From contig NZ_CP133548.1 of NCBI RefSeq assembly GCF_031198435.1, forward strand, positions 496,001-560,000: a stretch of 64,000 nt of DNA, in the 5' to 3' direction. Both the position numbers and the translations under genes were made by a program. Positions within the stretch are counted from its first letter, which is position 1. Every line of letters starts with the position of its first letter. Shown here one piece after another: positions 25,514 through 35,162 of this stretch. The DNA is from Pleionea litopenaei (GTDB lineage: Bacteria > Pseudomonadota > Gammaproteobacteria > Enterobacterales > Kangiellaceae). A model generated the notes under the pieces. The model was not told the DNA's origin. It saw only the letters and a list, made by a program, of their open reading frames with translations, and searched no databases.

Positions 25514-25810
25514 ATGTATAAAGACATGTATTATCACGATGATCTAGAAAACCTGTCCGAAGAAATTGTTTTCGAACAAATCCATGAGATCATTCAAGAA
25601 GGCGAGGTCGATTTCAGTCAATCTGAAGTGGCGATTCAAGATATTGCTGCCATAGCCTTGAATAATATGCCGGCAAAATACGTCAGTAATTTTTTAGAAA
25701 AGCAGAACCCCGGCCCGAACTTACTTGAAGAAGTAAAGGATTTGAGAAAGTACGCGCGTCGTCAGGTGCTGAAAGCGATTAAAAAAGTTAACGAAAATCC
25801 ACACGATTAA
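25514..25810 (+). CDS. ComFB-like (late competence) domain protein
   Basis: 98-aa soluble acidic protein. The ComFB core is visible: VAIQDIAAIALNNMPAKYV at about residues 46-64, after a helical N-terminus. Bacillus ComFB and many cyanobacterial relatives have Cys pairs that bind zinc before this helix; here there is no cysteine at all, so metal binding is not expected. Some ComFB proteins bind cyclic dinucleotides. Its stop shares one base with the start of the hydrolase (TAATG), so the two are translationally coupled. Confidence 0.8.
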   Translation: MYKDMYYHDDLENLSEEIVFEQIHEIIQEGEVDFSQSEVAIQDIAAIALNNMPAKYVSNFLEKQNPGPNLLEEVKDLRKYARRQVLKAIKKVNENPHD

Positions 25811-26733
25811 TGAAGTCAGAACCTTTCCAGACACACAAGGTTAGCTTGTGTGGTGTCAATTGTTATATTGAAGAACGTCGCCCGAAAAAACAAGGTTTGT
25901 CCAAATCATCGAGCGAGCTTTCTGATCAAGCCGACATTCCAAACGATAGCCGTGCAACCAGGACTCCCATTTTATTTTTACACGGTTGGCTCGATAACTC
26001 TGAAAGTTTTCATTTTTTATACGAACATTTCTCTAACCACTGGATTTATTCTTTAGACTTTCCCGGGCATGGTCGATCGGATCATTTACCAGAAGGAATG
26101 GCCTATCATTTTCTCGATCTCGTTTATGTCATACAAGACGCTATAAAGCACTTTAATTGGGATAAAGTCATTATTGTTGGGCATTCAATGGGGGGAGCGG
26201 CTGCGACCTTGTTTTCTTCATTGTCGGACCAAGTAGAAAAGTTGATATTGATTGAAGCATTAGGACCATTAACGGTTTCTCCTAATCAAACACTTGAGTT
26301 AATGCAACGTTCGATTAAGCAGCGTAGTAGTCAGCAAAATAAACAGCGGCGAATTTTCGATTCTATTGAGCAAGCAGTGATTGCCAGAGCGGAACACTCA
26401 GAATTGGCACCAGAGCTCGTTCGGCCGATGGTAGAGAGAGGCATTGAAGCCGTTGAGCAAGGTGTTCGATGGTCTAGTGATCCAAGACTTCGCATATCAA
26501 GTATCAATCGCCTCACTGAAACGCAATTAGAACCTTTAATGTCACAAATCTTACAGCCGGTTTTATTGATAGAAGCCAAGCAAGGACTATTTAGTCAAAA
26601 TGCACTTATTCAGGCGCGTAAAAGCCACTTTAAACAATTAGAGATTGTAGAACTCGACGGTGGGCATCATGTTCATTTAGAGCATCCTCAACGCGTCGCA
26701 AGCGCGATGATTCAGTTTTTATCAACCGAATAA
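25810..26733 (+). CDS. Alpha/beta hydrolase
   Basis: 307-aa alpha/beta hydrolase with a cap domain. HGW follows strand 3 (oxyanion region), the nucleophile elbow is GHSMGG at about residues 120-125, and the catalytic His is in GGHHVHLEHP near residue 285. Resembles the BioH-independent esterases and serine hydrolases of Gammaproteobacteria. No signal peptide. Translationally coupled to the ComFB-like gene by a TAATG junction. Confidence 0.87.
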   Translation: MKSEPFQTHKVSLCGVNCYIEERRPKKQGLSKSSSELSDQADIPNDSRATRTPILFLHGWLDNSESFHFLYEHFSNHWIYSLDFPGHGRSDHLPEGMAYHFLDLVYVIQDAIKHFNWDKVIIVGHSMGGAAATLFSSLSDQVEKLILIEALGPLTVSPNQTLELMQRSIKQRSSQQNKQRRIFDSIEQAVIARAEHSELAPELVRPMVERGIEAVEQGVRWSSDPRLRISSINRLTETQLEPLMSQILQPVLLIEAKQGLFSQNALIQARKSHFKQLEIVELDGGHHVHLEHPQRVASAMIQFLSTE

Positions 26734-26758
26734 CTGGTTAATCAAACTTGTTGGGCAG

Positions 26759-27556
26759 CTAAGCTAAAATGTTCGCCAACAATTGTTTGACATGATCAGG
26801 CTCAAAGGGCTTATCACAAATTGCCGAAACACCCACTTGCTCAATGTTATTTAGCACAGCGCGGTTTTGCTCGCTCGTCACCATAAGCACTGGAATGTGA
26901 GCAACTTTATTGTCACTACGAACATACTCGACTAAAGCCTTACCATCCATTTCTGGCATATTGTAATCAGACACTATTAAGTCAAAGTCGGCATTATCTT
27001 GTAAGAGGTTCATTGCTGCTTTGCCGTCAGCCGCTTCGGTTATTTGCTCGATTCCCAAACCATTCAAAGTTTTAATAATAAACTTTCTGGCCAATGCGCT
27101 ATCGTCGACCACCAATACGCGCAGTCGAGTTGGATCATAATTAGCTAACTCAAGTTCGTCTGGCTCGAGAAAGTGAAGGGTATTTCTAAGTGCGGTATTC
27201 AAGGCGGCAGAATCAAAAGGCTTAGGCAAGATAGCGACAACGCCTGCTTGTTTAATAGGATCGATTCTACCGAAGCGGACTTCACTGGAGATCAACATAA
27301 AGGGAATATTGGTTTGTTCGCTGTGTTCTCGGATATGGCTGATCAGCTCTAAAGCCGTCATATCTTCAAAATACATGCTGCTGATCACAAGGTCTGGGGG
27401 AAGTTTGCTCAGTTGTTCAATCGCTTCTTTTCCGGAGCCAACACAATCGACTTTGTCGATGCCTGCAGCAGCTAAGTTTTGTAGTATTATTTTTTGCTGA
27501 GTGACCGAGGGTTCTACCAGCAAAATAGTCAGATCTTGTATTTGTAAGTTTGACAC
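26759..27556 (-). CDS. Tandem response-regulator (REC-REC) protein; first receiver degenerate
   Basis: 265 aa consisting of two CheY-like receivers and no output domain. The second receiver (about 146-265) is canonical, with Asp151/152, phospho-Asp197 (LIVSDYNMPEMDG) and Lys249. The first (about 10-125) has Glu15-Pro16 in place of the acidic pair and Ser60 in place of the phospho-Asp (LVISSMYFEDM), but keeps Lys112. It is probably a phosphate-insensitive dimerisation or target-binding module joined to a working CheY-like receiver. The gene stands alone; its kinase is elsewhere. Confidence 0.9.
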   Translation of the reverse strand: MSNLQIQDLTILLVEPSVTQQKIILQNLAAAGIDKVDCVGSGKEAIEQLSKLPPDLVISSMYFEDMTALELISHIREHSEQTNIPFMLISSEVRFGRIDPIKQAGVVAILPKPFDSAALNTALRNTLHFLEPDELELANYDPTRLRVLVVDDSALARKFIIKTLNGLGIEQITEAADGKAAMNLLQDNADFDLIVSDYNMPEMDGKALVEYVRSDNKVAHIPVLMVTSEQNRAVLNNIEQVGVSAICDKPFEPDHVKQLLANILA

Positions 27557-27786
27557 TAAGGGTTACCTAACCAACCATCAATCATTAAGGTTATAGTTTA
27601 GGTTATGCTGTGAATCTTGCCACTGGCGTTAAATCTGATTATTTATCGGTCAAATATGCAGTTCTCAGCAAAAAATTGGTCGGACAAGTGCTTTTCTAAA
27701 AGCGGCGCAACTGATAGCATTGCCAGTCACGCCAAAATTACAATAATGCTAAATAAAGCACGCTACTTGAAACACAGGAGAGGCAG

Positions 27787-29463
27787 ATGGAAAAAGTCTG
27801 GTTGAACAGCTATCCAGAAGGGGTTGATGCAGAGGTCGATCTCGAGCAGTATGAGTCGATAGTTGATATTTTCAACGAGAGCATAGAACGATTTTCTGAC
27901 AAACCAGCATTTACCAATTTAGGTAAAACGCTTTCGTTCGCCGATCTTGACCGTGAAACGGCAAAATTTGCCAGCTACCTTCAGCACTCTCTTGGGCTAC
28001 CAAAAGGCTCTCGCGTCGCGATAATGATGCCAAATCTGCTGCAATATCCGATCGCTATTTTCGGTGCTTTGCGAGCAGGGATGACGGTGGTGAATGTTAA
28101 TCCACTGTACACTCCACGTGAACTCAAGCATCAATTAAACGACTCACAATCGACCACCATTGTGATTGTTGAAAACTTTGCACATACCCTCGACGAAATC
28201 ATTAGTGAAACGTCGGTTAAAAACGTTGTTCTTACCGAAATTGGCGACTGTTGTGGTTGGTTTAAGCGCACACTCGTCAATTTTGTGGTTAAAAAGATCA
28301 AGAAAATGGTACCAGAACATAATTTAACCAATTATGAGCGTTTTAACCGAGCGTTAGAGTTAGGCAGTCAAAAAGAATTTCATCCAGTGGGCGTGACGCG
28401 TGACGATATTGCTTTCTTGCAATATACCGGCGGTACAACCGGAGTCGCCAAGGGCGCTATTTTGCTGCATAGCAATATGGTGGCTAATATTCAGCAGGCT
28501 TCAACCTGGTTAAAGCCACTGATCAAAGAGGGCAACGAAATTATCATAACGGCGTTGCCGCTCTATCATATATTTTCGTTAACCGCTAATTGCATGACGT
28601 TCATGAAATACGGTGGTTTAAATGTGTTAATTACGAATCCACGCGATATGCCTGGTTTTGTTAAGGAGCTCAATAATTACAAATTCACGGCCATTACTGG
28701 GGTAAATACTTTATTTAATGGATTGCTAAATACGCCTGGATTTGATGCCGTTGATTTTTCTAGTTTAAAAATGACGTTAGGCGGCGGAATGGCTGTTCAA
28801 GAAGCGGTGGCTAAACGTTGGCAAAAAGTTACTGGCACACCATTGCTTGAAGCTTATGGATTAACGGAAACCGCTCCCGCAGTGACTATAAACCCAATGA
28901 ATCTTACAGAGTACAACGGCACCATAGGGCTTCCTGTACCTTCAACGGATGTTGAAATTAGAGATGAACAGGGTAAAGCACTTAGTTTTAATGAAGCGGG
29001 TGAGCTTTGGGTTAAAGGTCCGCAAGTGATGGCCGGGTATCTTGGGCGTCCTGAAGAAACGAACAAAGTTATCAAAGATGGTTGGCTGTCTACCGGTGAT
29101 ATAGCCATGATCAACGACGAAGGCTTTTTAAAGATCGTTGACCGTAAAAAGGATATGATTTTAGTATCGGGGTTTAATGTGTATCCTAACGAAATTGAAG
29201 ATGTCGTTGCTTCACATCCCGGTGTGCTTGAAGTCGCCGCTGTTGGCGTTCCTTCAGAGTCGAGTGGAGAAATCGTTAAAATATTCGTGGTGAAGAAAGA
29301 CGCCGCAGTAACCGAAGACGATCTAATCAAGTTCTGTCGTGAAAATCTAACCGGCTATAAAGTCCCTAAATTAGTAGAGTTTCGTGACGAGTTACCTAAA
29401 TCCAATGTAGGCAAAATTTTACGTCGCGAATTACGCGATGAAGATTCGGCTGCTAAAAGCTAG
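27787..29463 (+). CDS. fadD: Long-chain acyl-CoA synthetase
   Basis: 558-aa AMP-forming ligase that activates long-chain fatty acids for beta-oxidation or phospholipid synthesis. Motif A3 [12 protein letters not shown] (about residues 213-224), the A5 motif EAYGLTE, and the A8 motif GWLSTGD are present; the final Lys in [13 protein letters not shown] catalyses adenylation. It starts with a GGAG site nine bases upstream and is followed 12 bp later by rnd, the same neighbour as in E. coli. Confidence 0.94.
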   Translation: MEKVWLNSYPEGVDAEVDLEQYESIVDIFNESIERFSDKPAFTNLGKTLSFADLDRETAKFASYLQHSLGLPKGSRVAIMMPNLLQYPIAIFGALRAGMTVVNVNPLYTPRELKHQLNDSQSTTIVIVENFAHTLDEIISETSVKNVVLTEIGDCCGWFKRTLVNFVVKKIKKMVPEHNLTNYERFNRALELGSQKEFHPVGVTRDDIAFLQYTGGTTGVAKGAILLHSNMVANIQQASTWLKPLIKEGNEIIITALPLYHIFSLTANCMTFMKYGGLNVLITNPRDMPGFVKELNNYKFTAITGVNTLFNGLLNTPGFDAVDFSSLKMTLGGGMAVQEAVAKRWQKVTGTPLLEAYGLTETAPAVTINPMNLTEYNGTIGLPVPSTDVEIRDEQGKALSFNEAGELWVKGPQVMAGYLGRPEETNKVIKDGWLSTGDIAMINDEGFLKIVDRKKDMILVSGFNVYPNEIEDVVASHPGVLEVAAVGVPSESSGEIVKIFVVKKDAAVTEDDLIKFCRENLTGYKVPKLVEFRDELPKSNVGKILRRELRDEDSAAKS

Positions 29464-29475
29464 AAAATAGTACAC

Positions 29476-30606
29476 TTGAGCCGATTTCATTGGATTAATG
29501 ACACAACTCAGTTAACGCCATTGGTAGAACATTGGCGAAAGCTCGGTTGTGTCTTTGTCGATACGGAGTTCCATCGAGAGCGTACCTTTTATCCATTGTT
29601 GGCGCTGATTCAACTGTCCGATGGAACTCAAAATTACCTAATAGAACCTAAGATCGCTAAGCAATGCGACGCCTTTGTTGAGCTGTTGTCAGACAGTAAC
29701 ATCCGTAAAGTTTTTCATTCTGCATCTGAAGATTGTGAAGTTTTATATCGATTTTTTGGTGTTCCTATGCAAGGATTATTCGACACTCAGATAGCCGGTT
29801 CATTTATCGGACTGGGAGTCAGTATAGGTTATGCCGCGATGGTTGAGTCGCTTTGTGACGTATCCTTAGCTAAAGGTTGGTCGCGCTCAGATTGGATGCA
29901 AAGACCACTTACCGAGCAGCAACTGAATTATGCCGTAGATGATGTTGAGTACCTTGCTAGCGCTTATGTGAAATTGATCGATCGATTAAAAGAAAAGCCT
30001 GAATTAGCGTCGTGGATTGAACAAGATTGCGCGGCATTAGAGTCTAGAGTCGATGCTTTAGATAACATGGATGAGGCATACCTTGATGTTAAAAATGCTT
30101 GGAAACTGAACAAAGCTCAGTTAATTCGCCTCTACCATCTAAGTCTGTGGCGAGAGCATGAAGCGCGTGATCGAGACCTTCCGAAAACCTTCATTTTAAA
30201 AAATGATGAACTATTTGAGCTGTCACGATTAGGCCTGACCGATAAACAACAGTTACCCTTTATCGATAAGTGGCACCCAGCATCGCGACGTCGACATGGC
30301 AAAGCGTTAATTGACGTTTTGATAGATGTTGAGCAGTCTGGTGACTTGCCTGAGAACTTTATAGCGCCTCTAAGTCCTAAGTTTTGGCAAGCCCAAACAC
30401 AATCGATGCAAGTCGCTCGAGATGGTATCGAGTCCGTTGCAACGACTTTAGGTTTGGAGTCGGAAGTGCTTTGCAGTAAAAAGCTACTTCGTCAGTATGT
30501 ATCTCACCTTCTTGGTAAGCGGCCTCGGCTACCAAGAGCATGGACAAAAATGCGCGAGCAGAATCTAGGACCTGTGATAAGATCAGCGTTTGAAAAATCG
30601 TCTTAG
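29476..30606 (+). CDS. rnd: Ribonuclease D
   Basis: 376-aa 3'-5' exoribonuclease of tRNA maturation. The DEDD catalytic residues are visible: FVDTEF (Asp and Glu, about residues 31-36), the Asp in SEDC (about 90), and YAVDDVEYL (about 154-162); two HRDC-type helical domains follow. A TTG at 29476 is the most upstream start; I see no strong ribosome binding site. It is the second gene in fadD-rnd-ycgL-FAH-ycgN. Confidence 0.92.
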   Translation: MSRFHWINDTTQLTPLVEHWRKLGCVFVDTEFHRERTFYPLLALIQLSDGTQNYLIEPKIAKQCDAFVELLSDSNIRKVFHSASEDCEVLYRFFGVPMQGLFDTQIAGSFIGLGVSIGYAAMVESLCDVSLAKGWSRSDWMQRPLTEQQLNYAVDDVEYLASAYVKLIDRLKEKPELASWIEQDCAALESRVDALDNMDEAYLDVKNAWKLNKAQLIRLYHLSLWREHEARDRDLPKTFILKNDELFELSRLGLTDKQQLPFIDKWHPASRRRHGKALIDVLIDVEQSGDLPENFIAPLSPKFWQAQTQSMQVARDGIESVATTLGLESEVLCSKKLLRQYVSHLLGKRPRLPRAWTKMREQNLGPVIRSAFEKSS

Positions 30607-30645
30607 GCGATTTACGTTCTCATTTTAATTCTTGGTAGTTCGATC

Positions 30646-30906
30646 ATGTTGTGTTTTATTTATCGGAGTCCTAAAAAGGACGAAATGTATTTGTATTTGC
30701 CAAAGCGCGATGATTTTAGCTCAGTACCTGAAGCGCTGTTAAAAGTGTTTGGGCAACCTGAGTTTGCGTTGCAGTTGAATTTAGCCAAACGCGACAAGCT
30801 GGCCCGTGAAGACATTGAAGAGGTCAAAGCGAAGATTCAAGAGCAAGGCTTTTATTTGCAAATGCCGCCGGTGATTGAATCTCTGTTACCGAGTCGAGAT
30901 CATTAA
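30646..30906 (+). CDS. ycgL: YcgL domain protein
   Basis: 86-aa protein matching Ycg[20 protein letters not shown] near the start and [14 protein letters not shown] at the end. The family is restricted to Gammaproteobacteria; function is not known. It lies between rnd and the fumarylacetoacetate-hydrolase-like gene, as in many relatives. Confidence 0.92.
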   Translation: MLCFIYRSPKKDEMYLYLPKRDDFSSVPEALLKVFGQPEFALQLNLAKRDKLAREDIEEVKAKIQEQGFYLQMPPVIESLLPSRDH

Positions 30907-30907
30907 T

Positions 30908-31567
30908 ATGTATGAGTTTCGCTCCTCGATAAAGGCAATCCAGCAACTGACGCCAGGTAAAATTGTGTGCGTCGGAAGAAATTACGCCGAACATGCCAAA
31001 GAACTCGGTAATGACGTTCCGAGCCAGCCAGTCTTGTTTATGAAACCCAAGTCTGCGTTGTGCGATTGGGCGTCAGGCTTTTCTGTGCCGAATGGTCGCG
31101 GAGAATGCCACCACGAGTTAGAGCTAGCCGTTGTGATCACTAAATCTTTGAAAAATGCGAATAGCTCGGAGTGTCAACAGGCGATCGGGGGAATGGCTTT
31201 AGCCTTAGATTTAACCTTGCGACAAGTGCAAAGTGAGCTTAAACAAAAAGGTTTACCGTGGGAGTTAGCCAAAGCGTTTGATGGCGCTTGTCCTGTCTCT
31301 GAGTGGATCCAGCCAGTATCCGACTGGTCTAGTCTATCGCTGGAATTATCGGTAAATCAGCAAGTCAGGCAATCTGGCAACACTTCGCAGATGATTTGGC
31401 CGACATTAGAGCTGTTATCAACAATATCACAATATTTTACGCTAGAGCCCGGCGATATCGTGTTAACCGGTACTCCAGCTGGAGTCGCACCTCTCGTCGA
31501 AGGTGATCGCGTGGTTGGGCAACTTGGTCAATTATTAACGGTTACGGGAGTTGTTAGTCGTGACTGA
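30908..31567 (+). CDS. ycgM: Fumarylacetoacetate hydrolase family protein (YcgM-like)
   Basis: 219-aa enzyme of the FAH fold from the ATG at 30908, one base after the ycgL stop; an upstream in-frame start inside ycgL is rejected. KIVCVGRNYAEHAKELG is the substrate-site start, the metal acidic pair is in HHELELAVVIT, and GDIVLTGTPAGVAP is the C-terminal signature. These enzymes hydrolyse or decarboxylate acylpyruvates or oxaloacetate. The ycgN start overlaps its stop. Confidence 0.9.
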   Translation: MYEFRSSIKAIQQLTPGKIVCVGRNYAEHAKELGNDVPSQPVLFMKPKSALCDWASGFSVPNGRGECHHELELAVVITKSLKNANSSECQQAIGGMALALDLTLRQVQSELKQKGLPWELAKAFDGACPVSEWIQPVSDWSSLSLELSVNQQVRQSGNTSQMIWPTLELLSTISQYFTLEPGDIVLTGTPAGVAPLVEGDRVVGQLGQLLTVTGVVSRD

Positions 31568-32042
31568 GCCTTTCTGGAAGACCACCCCATTAGAAGAGAT
31601 GACCGAAGAGCAGTGGGAATCACTGTGTGATGGTTGTGGGAAATGCTGTGTTTACAAAATCGAAGACGATGACGGCGAGTTATACCAAACGGACGTTTGT
31701 TGCCAATATTTCGACCAAAATACCTGCTGTTGTGGCGATTATGCGAATCGCTTTCAACTGGTGCCTGATTGCATTCAAGTGACACCTGAAGGTGCTCGGA
31801 ACTATGAATGGCTACCGAATACCTGTGCCTACAAGTTGCTCGCAAAAGGGCGCGATTTACCCGACTGGCATCCACTGGTGACTGGAGACTCCGAGTCTGT
31901 TCATCAAGCCAATCGCTCAGCTCGTCGCAAAGTCATATCTGAAAAGGTTGCAGGTCCGCTTGAAGATCACGTAATAGCCATTGTTTTGCTTGATGATCCT
32001 GAATCGGATCCTTTGTCAGAGATTGATTCAGAAGAGGGCTGA
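31560..32042 (+). CDS. ycgN: YcgN family cysteine cluster protein
   Basis: 160-aa protein; GTG at 31560 gives the start seen in relatives (MTEPFW), overlapping the previous stop by eight bases. It is the UPF0260/UPF0153 family, with a likely zinc or iron-sulfur centre made of CDGCGKCC near residue 25, CCQYF and CCCG further on. Conserved block FEWLP-like (here YEWLPNTCAYKLL) closes it. Function unknown, often next to ycgL and ycgM, as here. Confidence 0.9.
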   Translation: MTEPFWKTTPLEEMTEEQWESLCDGCGKCCVYKIEDDDGELYQTDVCCQYFDQNTCCCGDYANRFQLVPDCIQVTPEGARNYEWLPNTCAYKLLAKGRDLPDWHPLVTGDSESVHQANRSARRKVISEKVAGPLEDHVIAIVLLDDPESDPLSEIDSEEG

Positions 32043-32152
32043 TCGAATCTTTAGCTGGTCGAGCAATCTAGCTGTGACTCAGTTAAAGCAATTTATTGAT
32101 ATTTAAGCTAAACTTCTGAAACTATAACTAAATATAGACGTTTGGTCAGAAT

Positions 32153-34147
32153 ATGGGCTTATTTGAATCCACTCTTCAAGTTGGTGCGCAGGTCACGAAA
32201 AAGCTTTTTCTTAAGGTCATGATTCGATGTCGAGAAAAGGCTCGGGTCAGTGGTTCCTTTAAAGCGGCAAATCTTCTAATAGCCTTTCTAGCGGTACTGT
32301 CAGTACCTGTGTTTGCACAACAAGGCCCGCAAAAGCCTTCCGATGTACGGCTACTGATCGATATTTCTGGAAGCATGAAGCAGAATGATCCCAATAATCT
32401 AAGAATTCCCGCATTGAGAATGGTGACAAACTTGATGCCGAAAGGCTCAGAAGCGGGTGTTTGGGCGTTTGGTCGGTACGTAAATATGTTGGTTCCGATA
32501 AAAACAGTGGATCAACAATGGCAAGACAGTGCTTCGGCGGCGGCTGGAAAAATAAATTCAGCAGGCCTTTTCACCAATATTGGTGACGCGATGGCCAAAT
32601 CGAGCTGGGATTGGAACCGCCCGTCGGATAGCGAAACACGAAGTATGATTCTGTTGACCGATGGTATGGTCGATATCTCAAAGGATGCGGCGAAAAACGC
32701 GGCCGAACGGAAACGAATTTTGCAAGATATCCTTCCTCGTTTGAAGGCCGCGGGCGTTACTATTCATACGATTGCCTTATCCGAGCAGGCCGACAAGGAG
32801 TTATTACAAACACTTTCAAATCAAACCGATGGTTGGTTTCAAGCGGTCAGCAATGCCGACGAATTACAAAAGGTGTTTTTAAAGATTTTTGAGCAAGCGA
32901 CACCGCGTGATTCACTGCCGTTAGAAAACAACCAATTTAAGGTTGATAACAGTATCGAAGAAATGACGCTGTTGGTTTTTCGTGAAGCGGGTAGCCAAAA
33001 AGCAGAGTTAATTGCACCAACTGCGGAGACGATTCGCTCAGATTCTAGTCGCGGCAATGTACGCTGGTTTTCGAGTAACACCTACGACTTGGTAACCATT
33101 ACTAATCCTCAGCCAGGGGATTGGCAAATTAACGCCGCGATTGACCCAGATAACCGAGTGATGGTGGTGAGCAAGCTTGGTCTGAAAGTTGATGATGTTC
33201 CAAATAACGTTTTAGCGAAAGAACAAATTAATTATCAAGTTCAATTGTTAGAAGAGGGCAAGGTAATTACCAAGCCGGATTTTCTCGACCTTGTCGATGC
33301 AAACTTGCAAACTGAATATCAAGGAGCGAAAGCTAACACACCTTTATTGAAAGAGGCCGCGTCAGGAACCTTTAAGCAGGTATTTTACTCCGGAGAAAAA
33401 GATGGCGTTTTGCAAATCAAGTTAGTGGTTAAAAGTCCAACTTTTGAAAGAAGCCGTACCCATGCGATTAATATCTATGGCAATCCGGTTCAAGCTGATT
33501 TACAAATGAGTTATGTGGAGAATGAGCCCCATCAGATCCACTTGCGGATTATTGACGATATTGTGAATCCAGATTCTTTAAATATATCAGGACAAGTGAC
33601 GTATCCTGATGAAACCACTCAGTTTGTGGCGATTGATAATTGGAACAAGAATCAAACCATTGCAGTAAAGAATTTTCCGAAAGGTGGGGATTACCGTGTT
33701 AATCTCACCGCAAAAGGCGAGTCACCTACAGGACGAGCTTTTAAAACAGAACTATCAGAAATAGCCTTTACCGCGGAACCATTGCCAGGATATGAGCCGG
33801 TTGTGGAGACTCCAAAAGAAGAGTTGAAGCCTGAACCTGAGCCGAAACAAGAGACTCCGCCCGAACCTGAGGTCACTGAGCCTGAGCAGGAAGAGAAAAA
33901 GCCAGAACCAGAACCAGAATCGGAACAGAAGAAAGAAGAACCTTTAGTCGAGGAACAATTAACCGAACCAGAAGAAGAGCCGGTGAATTGGACACTTTGG
34001 TTATCCGTTGGGTTTGGAGGAAACCTCCTATTGTTAGGACTAGGGTGGTATATTTGGCGATTAGTCAGAAAAAAATCACAGCAAAACTCCGATCTTATGA
34101 CACAAGAGTTATTTGCTGAAAACGATTCGGCCGAGGAAAAAGAATAA
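32153..34147 (+). CDS. Von Willebrand factor A domain membrane protein (TIGR03503-like)
   Basis: 664-aa protein with a signal/anchor (hydrophobic about 39-55, cleavage after FAQ likely), a VWA domain with the MIDAS motif DISGSM at 70-75 (the distal Thr in GLFTN and Asp in LTDG), a beta-rich middle, a Pro/Glu linker of about 70 residues (about 550-620), one membrane helix near 625-645, and a charged cytoplasmic tail. Matches a family known in Vibrio and Shewanella. It overlaps the next gene by one base (TAATG), so the two form a pair. Confidence 0.85.
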   Translation: MGLFESTLQVGAQVTKKLFLKVMIRCREKARVSGSFKAANLLIAFLAVLSVPVFAQQGPQKPSDVRLLIDISGSMKQNDPNNLRIPALRMVTNLMPKGSEAGVWAFGRYVNMLVPIKTVDQQWQDSASAAAGKINSAGLFTNIGDAMAKSSWDWNRPSDSETRSMILLTDGMVDISKDAAKNAAERKRILQDILPRLKAAGVTIHTIALSEQADKELLQTLSNQTDGWFQAVSNADELQKVFLKIFEQATPRDSLPLENNQFKVDNSIEEMTLLVFREAGSQKAELIAPTAETIRSDSSRGNVRWFSSNTYDLVTITNPQPGDWQINAAIDPDNRVMVVSKLGLKVDDVPNNVLAKEQINYQVQLLEEGKVITKPDFLDLVDANLQTEYQGAKANTPLLKEAASGTFKQVFYSGEKDGVLQIKLVVKSPTFERSRTHAINIYGNPVQADLQMSYVENEPHQIHLRIIDDIVNPDSLNISGQVTYPDETTQFVAIDNWNKNQTIAVKNFPKGGDYRVNLTAKGESPTGRAFKTELSEIAFTAEPLPGYEPVVETPKEELKPEPEPKQETPPEPEVTEPEQEEKKPEPEPESEQKKEEPLVEEQLTEPEEEPVNWTLWLSVGFGGNLLLLGLGWYIWRLVRKKSQQNSDLMTQELFAENDSAEEKE

Positions 34148-35007
34148 TGAACGAATCATTTTTACCCTGGATATTAATGATTGAAATCATTTTGCCATTT
34201 ATTGTTTTGGCAATGATATTGTTGGTTGTGCTGGTTCGTAGTAAGTCTCGATTAAAAGAGTCAATGCGCGAGTTGATTATTAATGTAAAAGATAACGAAG
34301 CGGTCAATAAAGAATCGGTACAACGTTTTCTGCACGAAAAACTCGGTTTCGCAGAGAGCGAGGTCGATAAATTATCTGCAGAGATTATCAAAGAACGTAA
34401 ATTCTTTTTCCGTACCTTTGTTAGCAGTATTCTAAATAAAGACATTGAAAATTTAGCGCTCCTTGATGAAGAGCTTTCACGCATCACCGAGCGCTACCAT
34501 GGACTTGCAGTTTCGAATAAGGGTGCAGCCGCCGAATCACCGGTTGAAGAATCGACAATGAGTGACTCTCTGTTACAGAGTGATTTGGAAGCAAAGCTTG
34601 CAGAAATTGAAGAGCTAAAAGAAAAAAATAAAAGTTTGAAGCAAGAAGTGCATGTGACTTTGACGACATTGAACAATATTTTTGCCGAATACTCCTCGAT
34701 GTTTGGTGAAGAAGTGGTTAAGAAAGACATGTCCGTAGAGCAGATTTTAACCGCTATGGAATCCTTCTCTGGCAGTAAATCAGAAGAAAGCTTCGATAAG
34801 CCCGAGCCGTTGGAGGCCAATGCACAAGAAGACACCGATACCGTCGATGATCTTGAGTTAAATGAAGAGGAAGAAAAGGAAGAAAAAACACGTTCACCGC
34901 TCGATGATATGGAATTAGAAGATGTCGCATCAAGCGACGGAGAAGATCCGAGTTGGGAAGATGCGTTTGCTGAATCAGGCGATGAAATGGAGAAAGATCC
35001 CGATTAA
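34147..35007 (+). CDS. Uncharacterised single-pass protein with acidic tail, partner of the VWA protein
   Basis: 286-aa protein: one N-terminal membrane helix at about residues 7-30, a cytoplasmic helical region, a coiled coil (about 145-170), and a very acidic C-terminus from about 215 to the end (Asp/Glu-rich, with EEEEKEEK). No family recognised. The one-base overlap with the VWA gene implies a fixed stoichiometric pair; the acidic tail could bind a basic partner such as the Arg/Lys-containing cytoplasmic tail of the VWA protein, but that is inference. Confidence 0.75.
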   Translation: MNESFLPWILMIEIILPFIVLAMILLVVLVRSKSRLKESMRELIINVKDNEAVNKESVQRFLHEKLGFAESEVDKLSAEIIKERKFFFRTFVSSILNKDIENLALLDEELSRITERYHGLAVSNKGAAAESPVEESTMSDSLLQSDLEAKLAEIEELKEKNKSLKQEVHVTLTTLNNIFAEYSSMFGEEVVKKDMSVEQILTAMESFSGSKSEESFDKPEPLEANAQEDTDTVDDLELNEEEEKEEKTRSPLDDMELEDVASSDGEDPSWEDAFAESGDEMEKDPD

Positions 35008-35105
35008 TTTATGTACTGAAAATCCCTAAGTTGACGGTTATTTGTGCTCAATTGTTCGTATCCTAAACAATTTTAAAAAAACCTAACTTTTTTTAAAAAA
35101 GTTTG

Positions 35106-35134
35106 TTGACAGTGAAAAGGCTCATACGTATTAT
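35106..35134 (+). promoter_or_regulatory. Promoter of tRNA-Asp
   Basis: Consensus -35 TTGACA at 35106-35111 and -10 TATTAT at 35129-35134, separated by 17 bp. A GC-rich discriminator follows, typical of stringently controlled stable-RNA promoters. Confidence 0.75.
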
Positions 35135-35162
35135 ACGCCCACCTCGCAAGGGGTACCAACGC

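Noticed and set aside
27617-27805. 62-codon frame overlapping the fadD start
   Set aside because: It lacks a ribosome binding site, has random-looking composition and overlaps fadD by 19 bp.
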